DNA of 64,000 nt from Haloarcula argentinensis DSM 12282 (GTDB lineage: Archaea; Halobacteriota; Halobacteria; Halobacteriales; Haloarculaceae), in contig AOLX01000027.1 of the NCBI GenBank assembly GCA_000336895.1, positions 79,171-143,170 of the forward strand. Reading direction: 5' to 3'. Shown here piece by piece: positions 16,903 to 24,670 of this stretch; position 1 is the first letter of the stretch, and the number at the start of each line of letters is the position of its first letter. Both the position numbers and the translations under genes were made by a program. The notes beneath the pieces were generated by a model, which saw only the letters and a program-made list of their open reading frames with translations, did not search any database and was not told the DNA's origin.

Positions 16903-17316
16903 TCAGAGGGGGCTGATACCGACGCTGAGCGCCCACGTTCCGGTTGCTGATGCTGCGACGACGAGCGCCCCGCCAGCGAGCGTCACGTTCTTCAGGAAAC
17001 TGTTCAGTTCGTCCTGCCGGTCCTCGTCCGGCACGGCCCAGAAGTCGTGCATCGCAATCGCCGAGACGATGAGGAACGCAGCAAGAGCGATCGCTGCGAC
17101 GACCGGGAAGACACCCACTGTCACACCGAGCCCGCCAAGGATGAGAAGCCCGCCGGACGCGAGGACGGAGAATTTCGGTGCCGGGAGGCCCTTGTATTCG
17201 GCGTAGCCGGCCATCTGTTCCGTCTGTGTGAAGTGGCTCAGGCCGGTGAACGCGAGTACGCCGCCAAAGAGGACGCGGCCGACGACGAGCAATACGACGT
17301 TGAGTTCGGGTGCCAT
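16903..17316 (-). CDS. DoxX family membrane protein
   Basis: 137 residues with four transmembrane helices. The DoxX signature is visible: LVVGRVLFGGVLAFTGLSHF at the first helix, then MAGYAEYKGLPAP, and ASGGLLILGGLGVTVGV in the second. ATG 17316 was chosen because the hydrophobic first helix starts there; the longer frame to 17514 overlaps the upstream flavoprotein gene and is Arg/Ser-rich. DoxX proteins are linked to quinone or thiol redox stress in other organisms. Together with the flavoprotein and pirin genes it forms an apparent redox-stress neighbourhood. Confidence 0.82.
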   Translation of the reverse strand: MAPELNVVLLVVGRVLFGGVLAFTGLSHFTQTEQMAGYAEYKGLPAPKFSVLASGGLLILGGLGVTVGVFPVVAAIALAAFLIVSAIAMHDFWAVPDEDRQDELNSFLKNVTLAGGALVVAASATGTWALSVGISPL

Positions 17317-17410
17317 CACAAACTCACCACCGAGACTGCACGAGCGTTTCCAACAGTACGGTTCGGGACTGTAGCGGGAGTCATTGTAGTAGTAGATTTT
17401 GACTGCATCG

Positions 17411-17971
17411 TTAGAGCTCCGGCACGTCTGACGGCATATCGAAGTCGTGGTAGTATTCGCCTTTCTCCTTCGAGAGAATGTCGAGGACGGCTGCAGCACC
17501 GTCACCGGCTGCAATGACCGCCTGCCACTTCTCTGCTCGACCCATCGCCCCGGTCGCGTACACGTTCTCGACGGACGTTTCCATGTCGACAGTCACGTCG
17601 ACGACATCCTCATCGGTGAAGTCACAGCCGAGGTCCTCGGCGAGGCTGCGGTCGCCGCCAGTCGCGAGGACGACGTACTCCGCGGTGTACTCGTCGTCGG
17701 CCGTCGTGAGGACGAATCCGTCGTCGGTCCGTTCGATGGCCGTAACTTCCGTCTCGTACAGCGTCGCGCCGCGGTCGCGGGCCTGCCCACGAGCGATCGT
17801 GAGGAACTCCTCGCCGCTAATGGAGCGCACTGCGGGGTAGTTGAACAGGTGCGCCTTGTGCATCCACGACTCGTCCGTATCGAAGGTGATCGTTTCGAGG
17901 TCGTTCTTCGCAGCGTACTGTGCCGCACTCAGTCCGGCGGGGCCGCCGCCGACAACTGCTACGTCTGCCAT
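17411..17971 (-). CDS. short FAD-dependent oxidoreductase (one-domain thioredoxin-reductase-like)
   Basis: 186 residues, well under the about 300 of thioredoxin reductases. VAVVGGGPAGLSAAQYAAK (residues 4-22) binds FAD; YVVLATGG (about 98-105) and VENVYATGAMGR (about 135-146, the FAD-binding GA/GD motif) complete a single FAD domain. The NAD(P)H domain and its CxxC pair are absent. It could work with a separate reductant or bind one dinucleotide only. Its promoter holds the palindrome at 18001-18020, shared with the pirin gene upstream. Co-oriented with DoxX, 94 nt away. Confidence 0.8.
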   Translation of the reverse strand: MADVAVVGGGPAGLSAAQYAAKNDLETITFDTDESWMHKAHLFNYPAVRSISGEEFLTIARGQARDRGATLYETEVTAIERTDDGFVLTTADDEYTAEYVVLATGGDRSLAEDLGCDFTDEDVVDVTVDMETSVENVYATGAMGRAEKWQAVIAAGDGAAAVLDILSKEKGEYYHDFDMPSDVPEL

Positions 17972-18000
17972 GTCTCACAGCACGGACCGCCCACAAAAGA

Positions 18001-18020
18001 ATTTTACCATCTGGTAAAAT
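18001..18020. promoter_or_regulatory. palindromic operator upstream of the flavoprotein gene
   Basis: ATTTTACCA-TC-TGGTAAAAT, 9-bp perfect arms, 30-49 nt before the start at 17971, overlapping the place where BRE/TATA should be. The core TTTACC-N4-GGTAAA recurs at 18828-18843 before the pirin gene. Two matches in adjacent promoters strongly suggest one dimeric repressor. Confidence 0.7.
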
Positions 18021-18066
18021 CTAGTCAAGCCCTCACGTCTGGCCCTGAGACCTTCCATATCGCCCC

Positions 18067-18816
18067 TTATAGAACGTACGGGCCGCGCTGTCGGATCGGC
18101 TCGCCGTGCGGGCGGCCCGAGACGGCGACGACACGAAGCGACTCATCGCTTTGGAGTGTCACCGACCGCTCGTCAGTGACCGGTAGGAAATCACCGTCGG
18201 AGAACGACTGTCCCGCGACCGTTCCGCTACCGGTGACACCATAGAGGAATCCGGACCACTCCGCCGGGACCGACCACGTCCACGCGTCGGCCACAGACAC
18301 ATCCAGATATTCCATCGGCGTATGGAGGCTGATCGGTGAGCCCTCGCCGATAACCGTCGTGACCGTCGCACCGTCCTGTTCCGCTGTCGGGAGCGCGTCG
18401 GCCGTGGCGTCAACGTAGTCCGGGTCAGCGTCCTTCTTCGCCTGCGGCAGATTCACCCAGAGCTGTAGCCCGGTGCAGGCCTGCCCGTCGGCGGGGAATT
18501 CGGAGTGACGTATCCCACTGCCGGTCGTGATACGCATCGCGTCGTTCTCGTATGCAGTGTTTGCGACGCCCAGCGAATCCTCGTGGTCCATGCCACCCTC
18601 GATCATGTACGAGACAATCTCGAACCCGCGATGCGGATGCATCGGGAACCCCTTGTCGGGGTCGATGTAGAACTGCTCGAACAGGACAAACGGGTCCAGA
18701 GTGGACGGATAGCTCTCCGTCGGAAACGCACGGTTGGAATTCACGCCCGTCCCATGCCGGATCATCTCTCCGGATAGCGGCCCGTCAGCCGACGCCTGCG
18801 ACTCACTTTCGGTCAT
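18067..18816 (-). CDS. pirin family protein
   Basis: 249 residues, bicupin. The metal-binding pattern of pirins is present: DPFVLFEQFYIDPDKGFPMHP then HRGFEIVSYMIEGGMDHEDS, and later SGIRHSEF. These His and Glu residues hold a metal (Fe in characterised pirins, some acting as quercetinases or redox sensors). The second cupin (about residues 150-240) is degenerate, as usual. The promoter carries a TTTACC-N4-GGTAAA palindrome 12-27 nt before the ATG. It belongs with the DoxX and flavoprotein genes on the same strand as a probable stress regulon. Confidence 0.9.
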   Translation of the reverse strand: MTESESQASADGPLSGEMIRHGTGVNSNRAFPTESYPSTLDPFVLFEQFYIDPDKGFPMHPHRGFEIVSYMIEGGMDHEDSLGVANTAYENDAMRITTGSGIRHSEFPADGQACTGLQLWVNLPQAKKDADPDYVDATADALPTAEQDGATVTTVIGEGSPISLHTPMEYLDVSVADAWTWSVPAEWSGFLYGVTGSGTVAGQSFSDGDFLPVTDERSVTLQSDESLRVVAVSGRPHGEPIRQRGPYVL

Positions 18817-18827
18817 ATGCTGCTTTG

Positions 18828-18843
18828 TTTACCGAGCGGTAAA
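18828..18843. promoter_or_regulatory. palindromic operator upstream of the pirin gene
   Basis: TTTACCG-AG-CGGTAAA, 7-bp perfect arms, same core (TTTACC-N4-GGTAAA) as 18001-18020. It lies 12-27 nt before the start codon, over the expected transcript start, a repressing position. Confidence 0.7.
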
Positions 18844-18931
18844 AGTTGTCGGGCTGATGTGCAACCGGCCGCTATCTGTACTCCCGTGGCGTTACGACGG
18901 TGGTAACAAATTCGTAGCGTGCTAACCGGGG

Positions 18932-19087
18932 TTGATCCTGGAGAGGTTCACGGCCTACGGTGCGATAACTTCTCATTATGAGAGTGGTCCAAACGGTCGT
19001 ACGTACTCCTGTCGCGAATGTGAGAACTCCAAGGTCGTATCTACGTCCCTAAATCATATCGGTGATGAACGCAATAATGTCAATTGA
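18932..19087 (+). other. possible small ORF or gene remnant
   Basis: An open frame of 51 codons from TTG 18932, including a single zinc knuckle-like CREC in the context GRTYSCRECENSK. Its stop overlaps the TTG start of the lipoprotein gene. Codon use is less G/C-biased than neighbours and there is no second CxxC, so it looks like a decayed fragment of a zinc-finger protein rather than an active gene. Weakly supported. Confidence 0.2.
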
Positions 19088-19854
19088 GAGTGAAAATTCC
19101 CGGACGTATTCGACTTACAGTAGTCGTCGCCGTTTTCGTCGTTCTTGCGGGGTGTAGTGGGGTACCGTGGTCACCGACCGTAACACCGTCACCGACGAGC
19201 GGCGAGAACACGTCAGCACTCGCACCCGGGCTTACCGAATCGGGCGTAACTGACGCATGGGCGCTGACGAAGGCCCACCGCGACCACCTTACGAACACCA
19301 CGTACACGAAGCGCTCCTATCGGTCGATTCGCGCTAATGGAACCCTTCTCCAAAACCTCTCGGCGACCATGAAACGCGGCCACGGTGGGCAGTACCTCTA
19401 TGAGTTGCACATTGGGGGTACTGAACGGAATCCGACTCGTGCAATAACCGTGTTCCGGAACGACTCAATGCTCGTCCAACGGACGGCCTACGAGAACGGA
19501 ACGGTCGTGCACGTTGGCGCGGAGAAGGCAGCAACACCCGGAAAGGAACGGTATGGGGCCGTCTACTCAAAATTGGTTGCAAGTAACACGACGGTTGCGG
19601 AGACGGTTGAGCGCAACGGTACGAGGCTCTACCGGGTGGAGTCGGTCGGTGAGCCGGACACCTCCTCAGCATATACGAACGCCTCGAACTATGAGTTCTC
19701 GGCGCTCATTAGCCCTGAGGGGTTCGTCCATGAGTACCACGTCTCCTACGCGACAAGTCGTGATGGGCGGCCGGTGACCGTGACCGTCAGCCTCCAATTC
19801 ACTGAACGGGGACAGACAACTGTCCACCCCCCGGCGTGGGCTTCGAAAGCCTAA
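19084..19854 (+). CDS. secreted lipoprotein (haloarchaeal, possibly DUF7537)
   Basis: 256 residues. A signal sequence with the hydrophobic run LTVVVAVFVVLAGC ends in the lipobox LAGC (Cys about residue 24), followed by a Pro/Thr/Ser-rich linker. The rest alternates Thr/Asn-rich strands with many N-glycosylation sequons (for example NTT, NGT, NAS). The start is TTG 19084 or GTG 19090; both give a good signal peptide. The size and lipobox-plus-beta pattern recall a large haloarchaeal lipoprotein family annotated as DUF7537; the family number is from memory. The protein would be lipid-anchored on the outer face of the membrane. Function unknown. Confidence 0.75.
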   Translation: MRVKIPGRIRLTVVVAVFVVLAGCSGVPWSPTVTPSPTSGENTSALAPGLTESGVTDAWALTKAHRDHLTNTTYTKRSYRSIRANGTLLQNLSATMKRGHGGQYLYELHIGGTERNPTRAITVFRNDSMLVQRTAYENGTVVHVGAEKAATPGKERYGAVYSKLVASNTTVAETVERNGTRLYRVESVGEPDTSSAYTNASNYEFSALISPEGFVHEYHVSYATSRDGRPVTVTVSLQFTERGQTTVHPPAWASKA

Positions 19855-20045
19855 GTGAGACGTTTCGTAGTGAATTGTGTGATCAAGAGTCTGGCTTTCA
19901 ATCAGAAATTTTGCCTGTGGAGTTACCTACTACGCGCTCGCACACGCTTGGTGATCGGACGCGGAAAACAGTCCCGCAGTTCAGTTGAGAACGGCCCAGA
20001 TACGGCTTCAGGGTTATTGCTTGAGAAACGTGGGAAGCGAGCGGA

Positions 20046-20120
20046 TGGGTTGGGGCGGATTCGAACCGCCGACTTCCTCCGTGTGAAGGAGGTATCATAA
20101 CCGAACTAGATCACCAACCC
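20046..20120 (-). tRNA. tRNA-Val (anticodon CAC)
   Basis: Read on the minus strand: acceptor GGGTTGG pairs with CCAACCC; anticodon stem CCTCC/GGAGG closes the 7-nt loop TTCACAC, giving anticodon CAC (codon GTG, valine); T-stem GGCGG/CCGCC with loop TTCGAAT. Discriminator A at 20046. CCA is not encoded. No intron is visible. Confidence 0.95.
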
Positions 20121-20168
20121 AGTGCACTCAATGCTATTCGAGCGCATCCCTTAAGAATTGCTTTCCGA

Positions 20169-20438
20169 CTACGCTTCCGGCTCTTCCTTACCGCGATACG
20201 CACCGATCTTCTTGCGGGCGTCAGCGATCGCTTCCTCGGCTTCGCCCTCTGCTTTTCCCTGTAGGTCCTTCAGGTCGGCCTTGACGGCCTCCAGGCGGCT
20301 GGGTTCGGGCTCTTCTTCCTTCCCGGTGAGTTCTCGGAAGCGTTCCTCGACCGGTTCGAGTTCCTCTTTGACGCCCTTGGTGGCGGTTTCCCCGGCACGC
20401 TTCAGGTAGTACCGTGCGTCTTCGAAGTGCTTGTTCAT
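20169..20438 (-). CDS. small helical charged protein (89 aa)
   Basis: Starts MNKHFEDARYYLKRAGETA and continues as one long, highly charged amphipathic helix set (GVKEELEPVEERFRELTG; AVKADLKDLQGKAEGEAEE). It resembles haloarchaeal proteins annotated DUF7553 (from memory). ATG 20438 was chosen because a TATA-like ATATATT lies about 26 nt before it. No catalytic residues. Possibly a coiled-coil or chaperone-like protein; function unknown. Confidence 0.7.
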   Translation of the reverse strand: MNKHFEDARYYLKRAGETATKGVKEELEPVEERFRELTGKEEEPEPSRLEAVKADLKDLQGKAEGEAEEAIADARKKIGAYRGKEEPEA

Positions 20439-20586
20439 ATCTGTCCCTACGCGAAGGACGAATATATCTCTTGTGCCCGGAAAACCATGAGGAACCACGG
20501 CTAACCGAGGGACGGCGAGCGGCCACGATGGTAAACGTGCCGTGCGGGTACGAACTGTTTTGCGCCACCACCTGCAACGGGGAGAT

Positions 20587-21534
20587 ATGTTCACACGGGT
20601 GTCGATCCCGACGCCGTTTCAGGTCGGGCCAGTCAATGCATACATCGCGCGGCGAACAATCGTCGATCCGGGACCTGACAGCGAGGAAGCGTGGTCGCGT
20701 CTGATCGAGGCGCTTGAAGCACGTGAACTGTCCCCAGATGATATCGAGCAGGTGCTGGTAACCCATCCGCATCCGGATCATTTCGGCATGGCGAACCGGT
20801 TCGCCGAGCGGGGAGCGCGTGTCCTCGCCAGCGAACCGGCAGCAGAGATTATGCGCGATTTCGCAGCGCAACTACACACCGAACAGTCCTATTTTGCGGA
20901 TTTCTTCGAGCGGTGTGGTGTCTCACGCGAGACCGCCGAAACGGTCACACAGCTACCGGAAGCCTTCCTGCCCTACGCCCAGAGCGTCGACACCGACCGC
21001 GCGCTCGCGGCCGGTGATACCGTCACCGTCGACGACACAGAACTGACGATTGACACCGTTCAGGGCCACTCCGCGGGCGAGATAATATTCTCGTACGACT
21101 TTCAGGGCCGACGTGAAGCGGTCGTCGGCGACAACGTGTTGGGCGACATCACACCCAATCCGTTCCTCCAGGTGCCCGACGAAAGCGGGGCGCGGCCGAA
21201 GGTGTTACCGGCATTTAACGACTCGCTCCGGTGGCTCCGTGAGCAAGGTCACGACCGCTTTCTCACCGGCCACCGCGAGCCCGTCGAATCACCGCAGGAG
21301 CGTATCGACGACATCCTCGCGGAACACGACCAGCGCACCGCGGAGGTCGCCGACATCGTCTCCGGCGGAGCGACGACACCCAGTGACGTGATGACGGCGT
21401 TGTTCGGCGACCTGCCCGCCACGGAGTACTTTGCTGGGATGAGCGAGGCTGTCGGCCACTTGGACGTACTCGAAGTCACCGACCGCGTCGAGAAGCGCGA
21501 GAGCGGCGGCGTGTTCGTCTACGAGTCGGCGTAA
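20587..21534 (+). CDS. metallo-beta-lactamase-fold hydrolase
   Basis: 315 residues. The Zn-binding THPHPDH motif (HxHxDH) is at about residues 58-64, a further His is in VQGHSAGE (about 165-172), Asp in VVGDNVLGD (about 181-189), and His in FLTGHREPV (about 228-236): the complete two-metal site. The C-terminal 80 residues are helical and look like the winged tail of the MBL proteins that resemble LACTB2 or glyoxalase II. ATG 20587 follows GGGGAGAT closely; the upstream in-frame GTG is less likely. Substrate unknown; hydrolysis of a thioester, phosphodiester or lactone is possible. Confidence 0.88.
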   Translation: MFTRVSIPTPFQVGPVNAYIARRTIVDPGPDSEEAWSRLIEALEARELSPDDIEQVLVTHPHPDHFGMANRFAERGARVLASEPAAEIMRDFAAQLHTEQSYFADFFERCGVSRETAETVTQLPEAFLPYAQSVDTDRALAAGDTVTVDDTELTIDTVQGHSAGEIIFSYDFQGRREAVVGDNVLGDITPNPFLQVPDESGARPKVLPAFNDSLRWLREQGHDRFLTGHREPVESPQERIDDILAEHDQRTAEVADIVSGGATTPSDVMTALFGDLPATEYFAGMSEAVGHLDVLEVTDRVEKRESGGVFVYESA

Positions 21535-21583
21535 ACCTCGCTACTTGAAGAGCGTGTGAGACAGAAAATAGCTAGGCGTCAGA

Positions 21584-23134
21584 CTACAGCAACTGCGCGG
21601 CCTGGAACGCGATTTCGGAGACGCGGTTGAAGCCGGGCAGCAGGAGCACCGTCACGAGGGCTGCGCCCACCACAGCGGTGTACAGCCCCATCGGATACGA
21701 CTCGATGGTTCGGCTGCCAGTCGGTTCTTCGATCCACATCGCCTTGACGACGCGGGAGTAATAGAACAGGCTGAGCGCGCTGTTGATGATGAGCGCGGCG
21801 GCCAGCGACCACGCGCTGACGTTGAGCGTCGCCTGGAACAGGTAGAACTTCGAGAAGAACCCACCGCCGATCGGCAGGCCGGCGAGGCTGAACAGGAACA
21901 CCGTCATCGCCGCGCAGGCGACCGGCGCTTCCCTGCCGAGGCCGTTGTAGTCCTCGAAGCGGCGGCCGACGCCCCAGTACTCGGCCAGCGCAATGAACAG
22001 GAACGCGCCCGTGTTCATGAAGCCGTAGACGAGCAGGTGGGACATCCCCGCACTCATGCTGAGGCTCAGGCCCTCACCGGAGCCAGACACGGCGGCGAGT
22101 CCGATGAGGACGTAGCCGGCATGGCCGACGCTAGAGTAGGCCAGCATCCGCTTGACCGTCTCCTGGGTCGCGGCGGCGAAGTTCCCGATGAACATCGTTG
22201 CGATGGCGAGGATCTGGAACGCCATCACCCAGTTGATCGCCCCGCCAGCGGCGAGTAGGTCACCGATTGGGAAGGCGACGGCGAACGCGCGGAACGCCAG
22301 CACAAAGCCGGCGGCCTTCGACGCCGAGGAGAGGAACGCCGAGATCGGTGCCGGTGCGCCCTCGTACGCCTCGGGTGCCCAGAAGTGGAACGGCACGGAG
22401 GCGGTCTTGAACGCGACGCCGCCGATGATCATCAGGATACCGACGCCGAGGATAGCCATCGGGACGGCAGGGTCACCGGCCTGGGCCTGAACCGACCCGT
22501 CGACGATGGTCTGGACCGTGCCACTGGAGATGGCCGTCGCGACGCCGTCGAATCGAAGCACGCCCGTCGCAGCGTACACGAGCGAGATACCGTAGGCCAG
22601 CACCGCTGAGGACACCGCACCGATGAGGAAGTACTTCAATCCCGCCTCGACGCTGCCCTTGTTCTCCTTGAGGAAGGCAACGAGCGCGTAGGACGGTAGG
22701 GATACCAGTTCGAGTGCGACGAAGGCCGTCGCCAGGCTGTTGGCCGCGCTCAGAAGGCTCATCCCGGTTGCGGACAGCAGGACCAGCACGAAGAACTCGG
22801 CTTGGTAGCTGTGTTCGGCGACGTAGTCGTAGCTCGCGAGCACGACCAGCGTCGTGACGCTGCCGACGATGGCCATGAAGAACAGGGCCATCTGATCGAC
22901 GACGAGCTGGTTGTTGAACAGCGCGACGCCAGTGCTATCCGCCATTCCGGTGCCGGCGGTGATAAACCAGCCGGCGAACCCGAAGGAAAGCAGGGAGCCG
23001 AGCACCGAGATACCGGCCAGCAGCCCCGTGTTCGTCGTGTCCGGGTCGACCGAGTCCGCCAGCAGCAACACCAGGGAGGCGAGGGCCAGCGAGAGTGCCG
23101 GGGCAAGCGCCATCCAGTCAGGGAGTGCGACCAT
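21584..23134 (-). CDS. nuoN: complex I subunit NuoN
   Basis: 516 residues, about 14 transmembrane helices, an Mrp-antiporter-type proton-pumping subunit. Helix 5 region LVSLPSYALVAFLKEN holds the conserved Glu-bearing segment (ALELVSLP) and the channel Lys appears in ASVPFHFWAPEAYEGAP. Last gene of the complex I operon; its ATG abuts the NuoM stop with no gap, so coupled translation is likely. It is 46 nt from the convergent MBL hydrolase gene. Confidence 0.95.
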   Translation of the reverse strand: MVALPDWMALAPALSLALASLVLLLADSVDPDTTNTGLLAGISVLGSLLSFGFAGWFITAGTGMADSTGVALFNNQLVVDQMALFFMAIVGSVTTLVVLASYDYVAEHSYQAEFFVLVLLSATGMSLLSAANSLATAFVALELVSLPSYALVAFLKENKGSVEAGLKYFLIGAVSSAVLAYGISLVYAATGVLRFDGVATAISSGTVQTIVDGSVQAQAGDPAVPMAILGVGILMIIGGVAFKTASVPFHFWAPEAYEGAPAPISAFLSSASKAAGFVLAFRAFAVAFPIGDLLAAGGAINWVMAFQILAIATMFIGNFAAATQETVKRMLAYSSVGHAGYVLIGLAAVSGSGEGLSLSMSAGMSHLLVYGFMNTGAFLFIALAEYWGVGRRFEDYNGLGREAPVACAAMTVFLFSLAGLPIGGGFFSKFYLFQATLNVSAWSLAAALIINSALSLFYYSRVVKAMWIEEPTGSRTIESYPMGLYTAVVGAALVTVLLLPGFNRVSEIAFQAAQLL

Positions 23135-24670
23135 CTATGCACCACCTCCGATCTCGAGAACCGGTGAAATCGAGTCCTGTATCATGGCAAAGGAGAGGTC
23201 CGGTGCGACACCGAGTGCGATGACCAGCAGGAGCAACACGGCCAGCGGCGCGACATCGTGGAACGCGGCCGGGCTGACCTCGTAGTCCGTCTCCAGATTG
23301 AAGCCACCGAACAGCGTGCGCTGCATGGCCCACAGCAGATAGCCGGCGACAATGACGATGCCGAACATCGCCAGCGAGGTCAGTACCGGTGCAGCCCCAC
23401 CGAGCGTCGGCGCGTTGAACGAACCCTGGAAGATAAAGTACTCCCCGGCGAAGCCGGCCATCAGCGGCAGGCCCATGTAGCCGAAGGCGGCGGCGACGAA
23501 GATGCCGACCGTCCAAGGCATCCGGTCCGCGAGGCCGGACATATCGCCGACCATGCGCGTGTGTGTCGTGTTGTAGATGACACCGACAGCCATGAACATC
23601 AGCCCCGAAATGAGGCCGTGGGCGATCATCTGGAAGGTCGCCCCGCCCATGCCGTAGGGCGTGAACGCGACCAGACCCAGGATGACATAGCCCATCGAGG
23701 AAATCGACGAGTAGGCGACGATGCGTTTGAGGTCGCGCTGTGCCAGCGCGAGCATCGCGCCGTAGATGACGCTGACAACGCCGATAATCGCCAGCGGAAC
23801 CGCGAGCTGACGTGCCGTGTCAGCGAGCATCGTGAAGTTGAACCGCAGCAGTGCGTAGGTCCCCATCTTCAGGAGGACGCCGGCCAGCATGACCGACACC
23901 GGCGTCGGGGCCTCAACGTGAGCGTCTGGCAGCCACGTGTGCAGCGGGAAGACGGGCACCTTCACCGCGAACCCGAAGAACATCAGGATGAAGGAGATGG
24001 TCATCAGGTTGACGCCGGCGATGGTCGGCAGCCCGCTCGCGGTGCGGAACGCCTCGGCCATCGCAGGCAGGGACAGCGACGTGAGGTCGGTGCTGAACAC
24101 GAGCGCGAACAGGCCCGCGAACATGATTAGCGACGCCACGTTCGTGTATACGAAGAACTTGATTGCGGCGTACTTCCGACGCGGGCCACCCCAGACACCG
24201 ATGAGCAGGTACATCGGGATAAGGACGCCCTCCCAGAAGACGAACCAGAGGAAGAAATCCAGCGCGGAGAACACGCCGATGAGGCTCACTTCCATGAACA
24301 GCATCAGCCCGTAGAACTGGGACTGTCGCTCGTCGATGGGCGTCCACGCCGAGACGATGGCGAGTGTCGTCAGCACCGTCGTCAGCGCGAGCAGCGGCAT
24401 ACTGATGCCGTCAAGGCCGACGTAGTACGACACTTCCAGTTCACCCAGCGTGATCCACGGGATCTGCTGGCCGAACGCGATGTCGGCGGGTGACAGCAGG
24501 GCGTTGCCCGTGCCGCCGTACTGCGTGAGGTACACCCAGTACATGTAGATGCTACCGAGCGCCGGAACCGCACTGACGGCCGCGGCGAGCTTTCCGGCGT
24601 ACCGGTCAGGCGAGAGGAACACGAGCCCGGTTCCCAGCAGGGTCACGAGCAGGAGCGCAGCGACCCACAT
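23135..24670 (-). CDS. nuoM: complex I subunit NuoM
   Basis: 511 residues, about 14 transmembrane helices. FFLWFVFWEGVLIPMYLLIG carries the conserved Glu of the NuoM proton channel and FPLHTWLPDAHVEAPTPVS the hallmark loop of antiporter-like subunits. It directly abuts NuoL upstream and NuoN downstream. It pumps protons (or Na+ if the residues differ) driven by quinone reduction in complex I. Confidence 0.95.
   Translation of the reverse strand: MWVAALLLVTLLGTGLVFLSPDRYAGKLAAAVSAVPALGSIYMYWVYLTQYGGTGNALLSPADIAFGQQIPWITLGELEVSYYVGLDGISMPLLALTTVLTTLAIVSAWTPIDERQSQFYGLMLFMEVSLIGVFSALDFFLWFVFWEGVLIPMYLLIGVWGGPRRKYAAIKFFVYTNVASLIMFAGLFALVFSTDLTSLSLPAMAEAFRTASGLPTIAGVNLMTISFILMFFGFAVKVPVFPLHTWLPDAHVEAPTPVSVMLAGVLLKMGTYALLRFNFTMLADTARQLAVPLAIIGVVSVIYGAMLALAQRDLKRIVAYSSISSMGYVILGLVAFTPYGMGGATFQMIAHGLISGLMFMAVGVIYNTTHTRMVGDMSGLADRMPWTVGIFVAAAFGYMGLPLMAGFAGEYFIFQGSFNAPTLGGAAPVLTSLAMFGIVIVAGYLLWAMQRTLFGGFNLETDYEVSPAAFHDVAPLAVLLLLVIALGVAPDLSFAMIQDSISPVLEIGGGA

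Noticed and set aside
17317..17514. Longer DoxX gene to 17514
   Set aside because: It overlaps the flavoprotein gene and adds an Arg/Ser/Thr-rich stretch before the natural membrane helix.
23258..24130. 290-codon plus-strand frame across nuoM
   Set aside because: It is a shadow of nuoM with His/Arg/Asp-rich low-complexity sequence.
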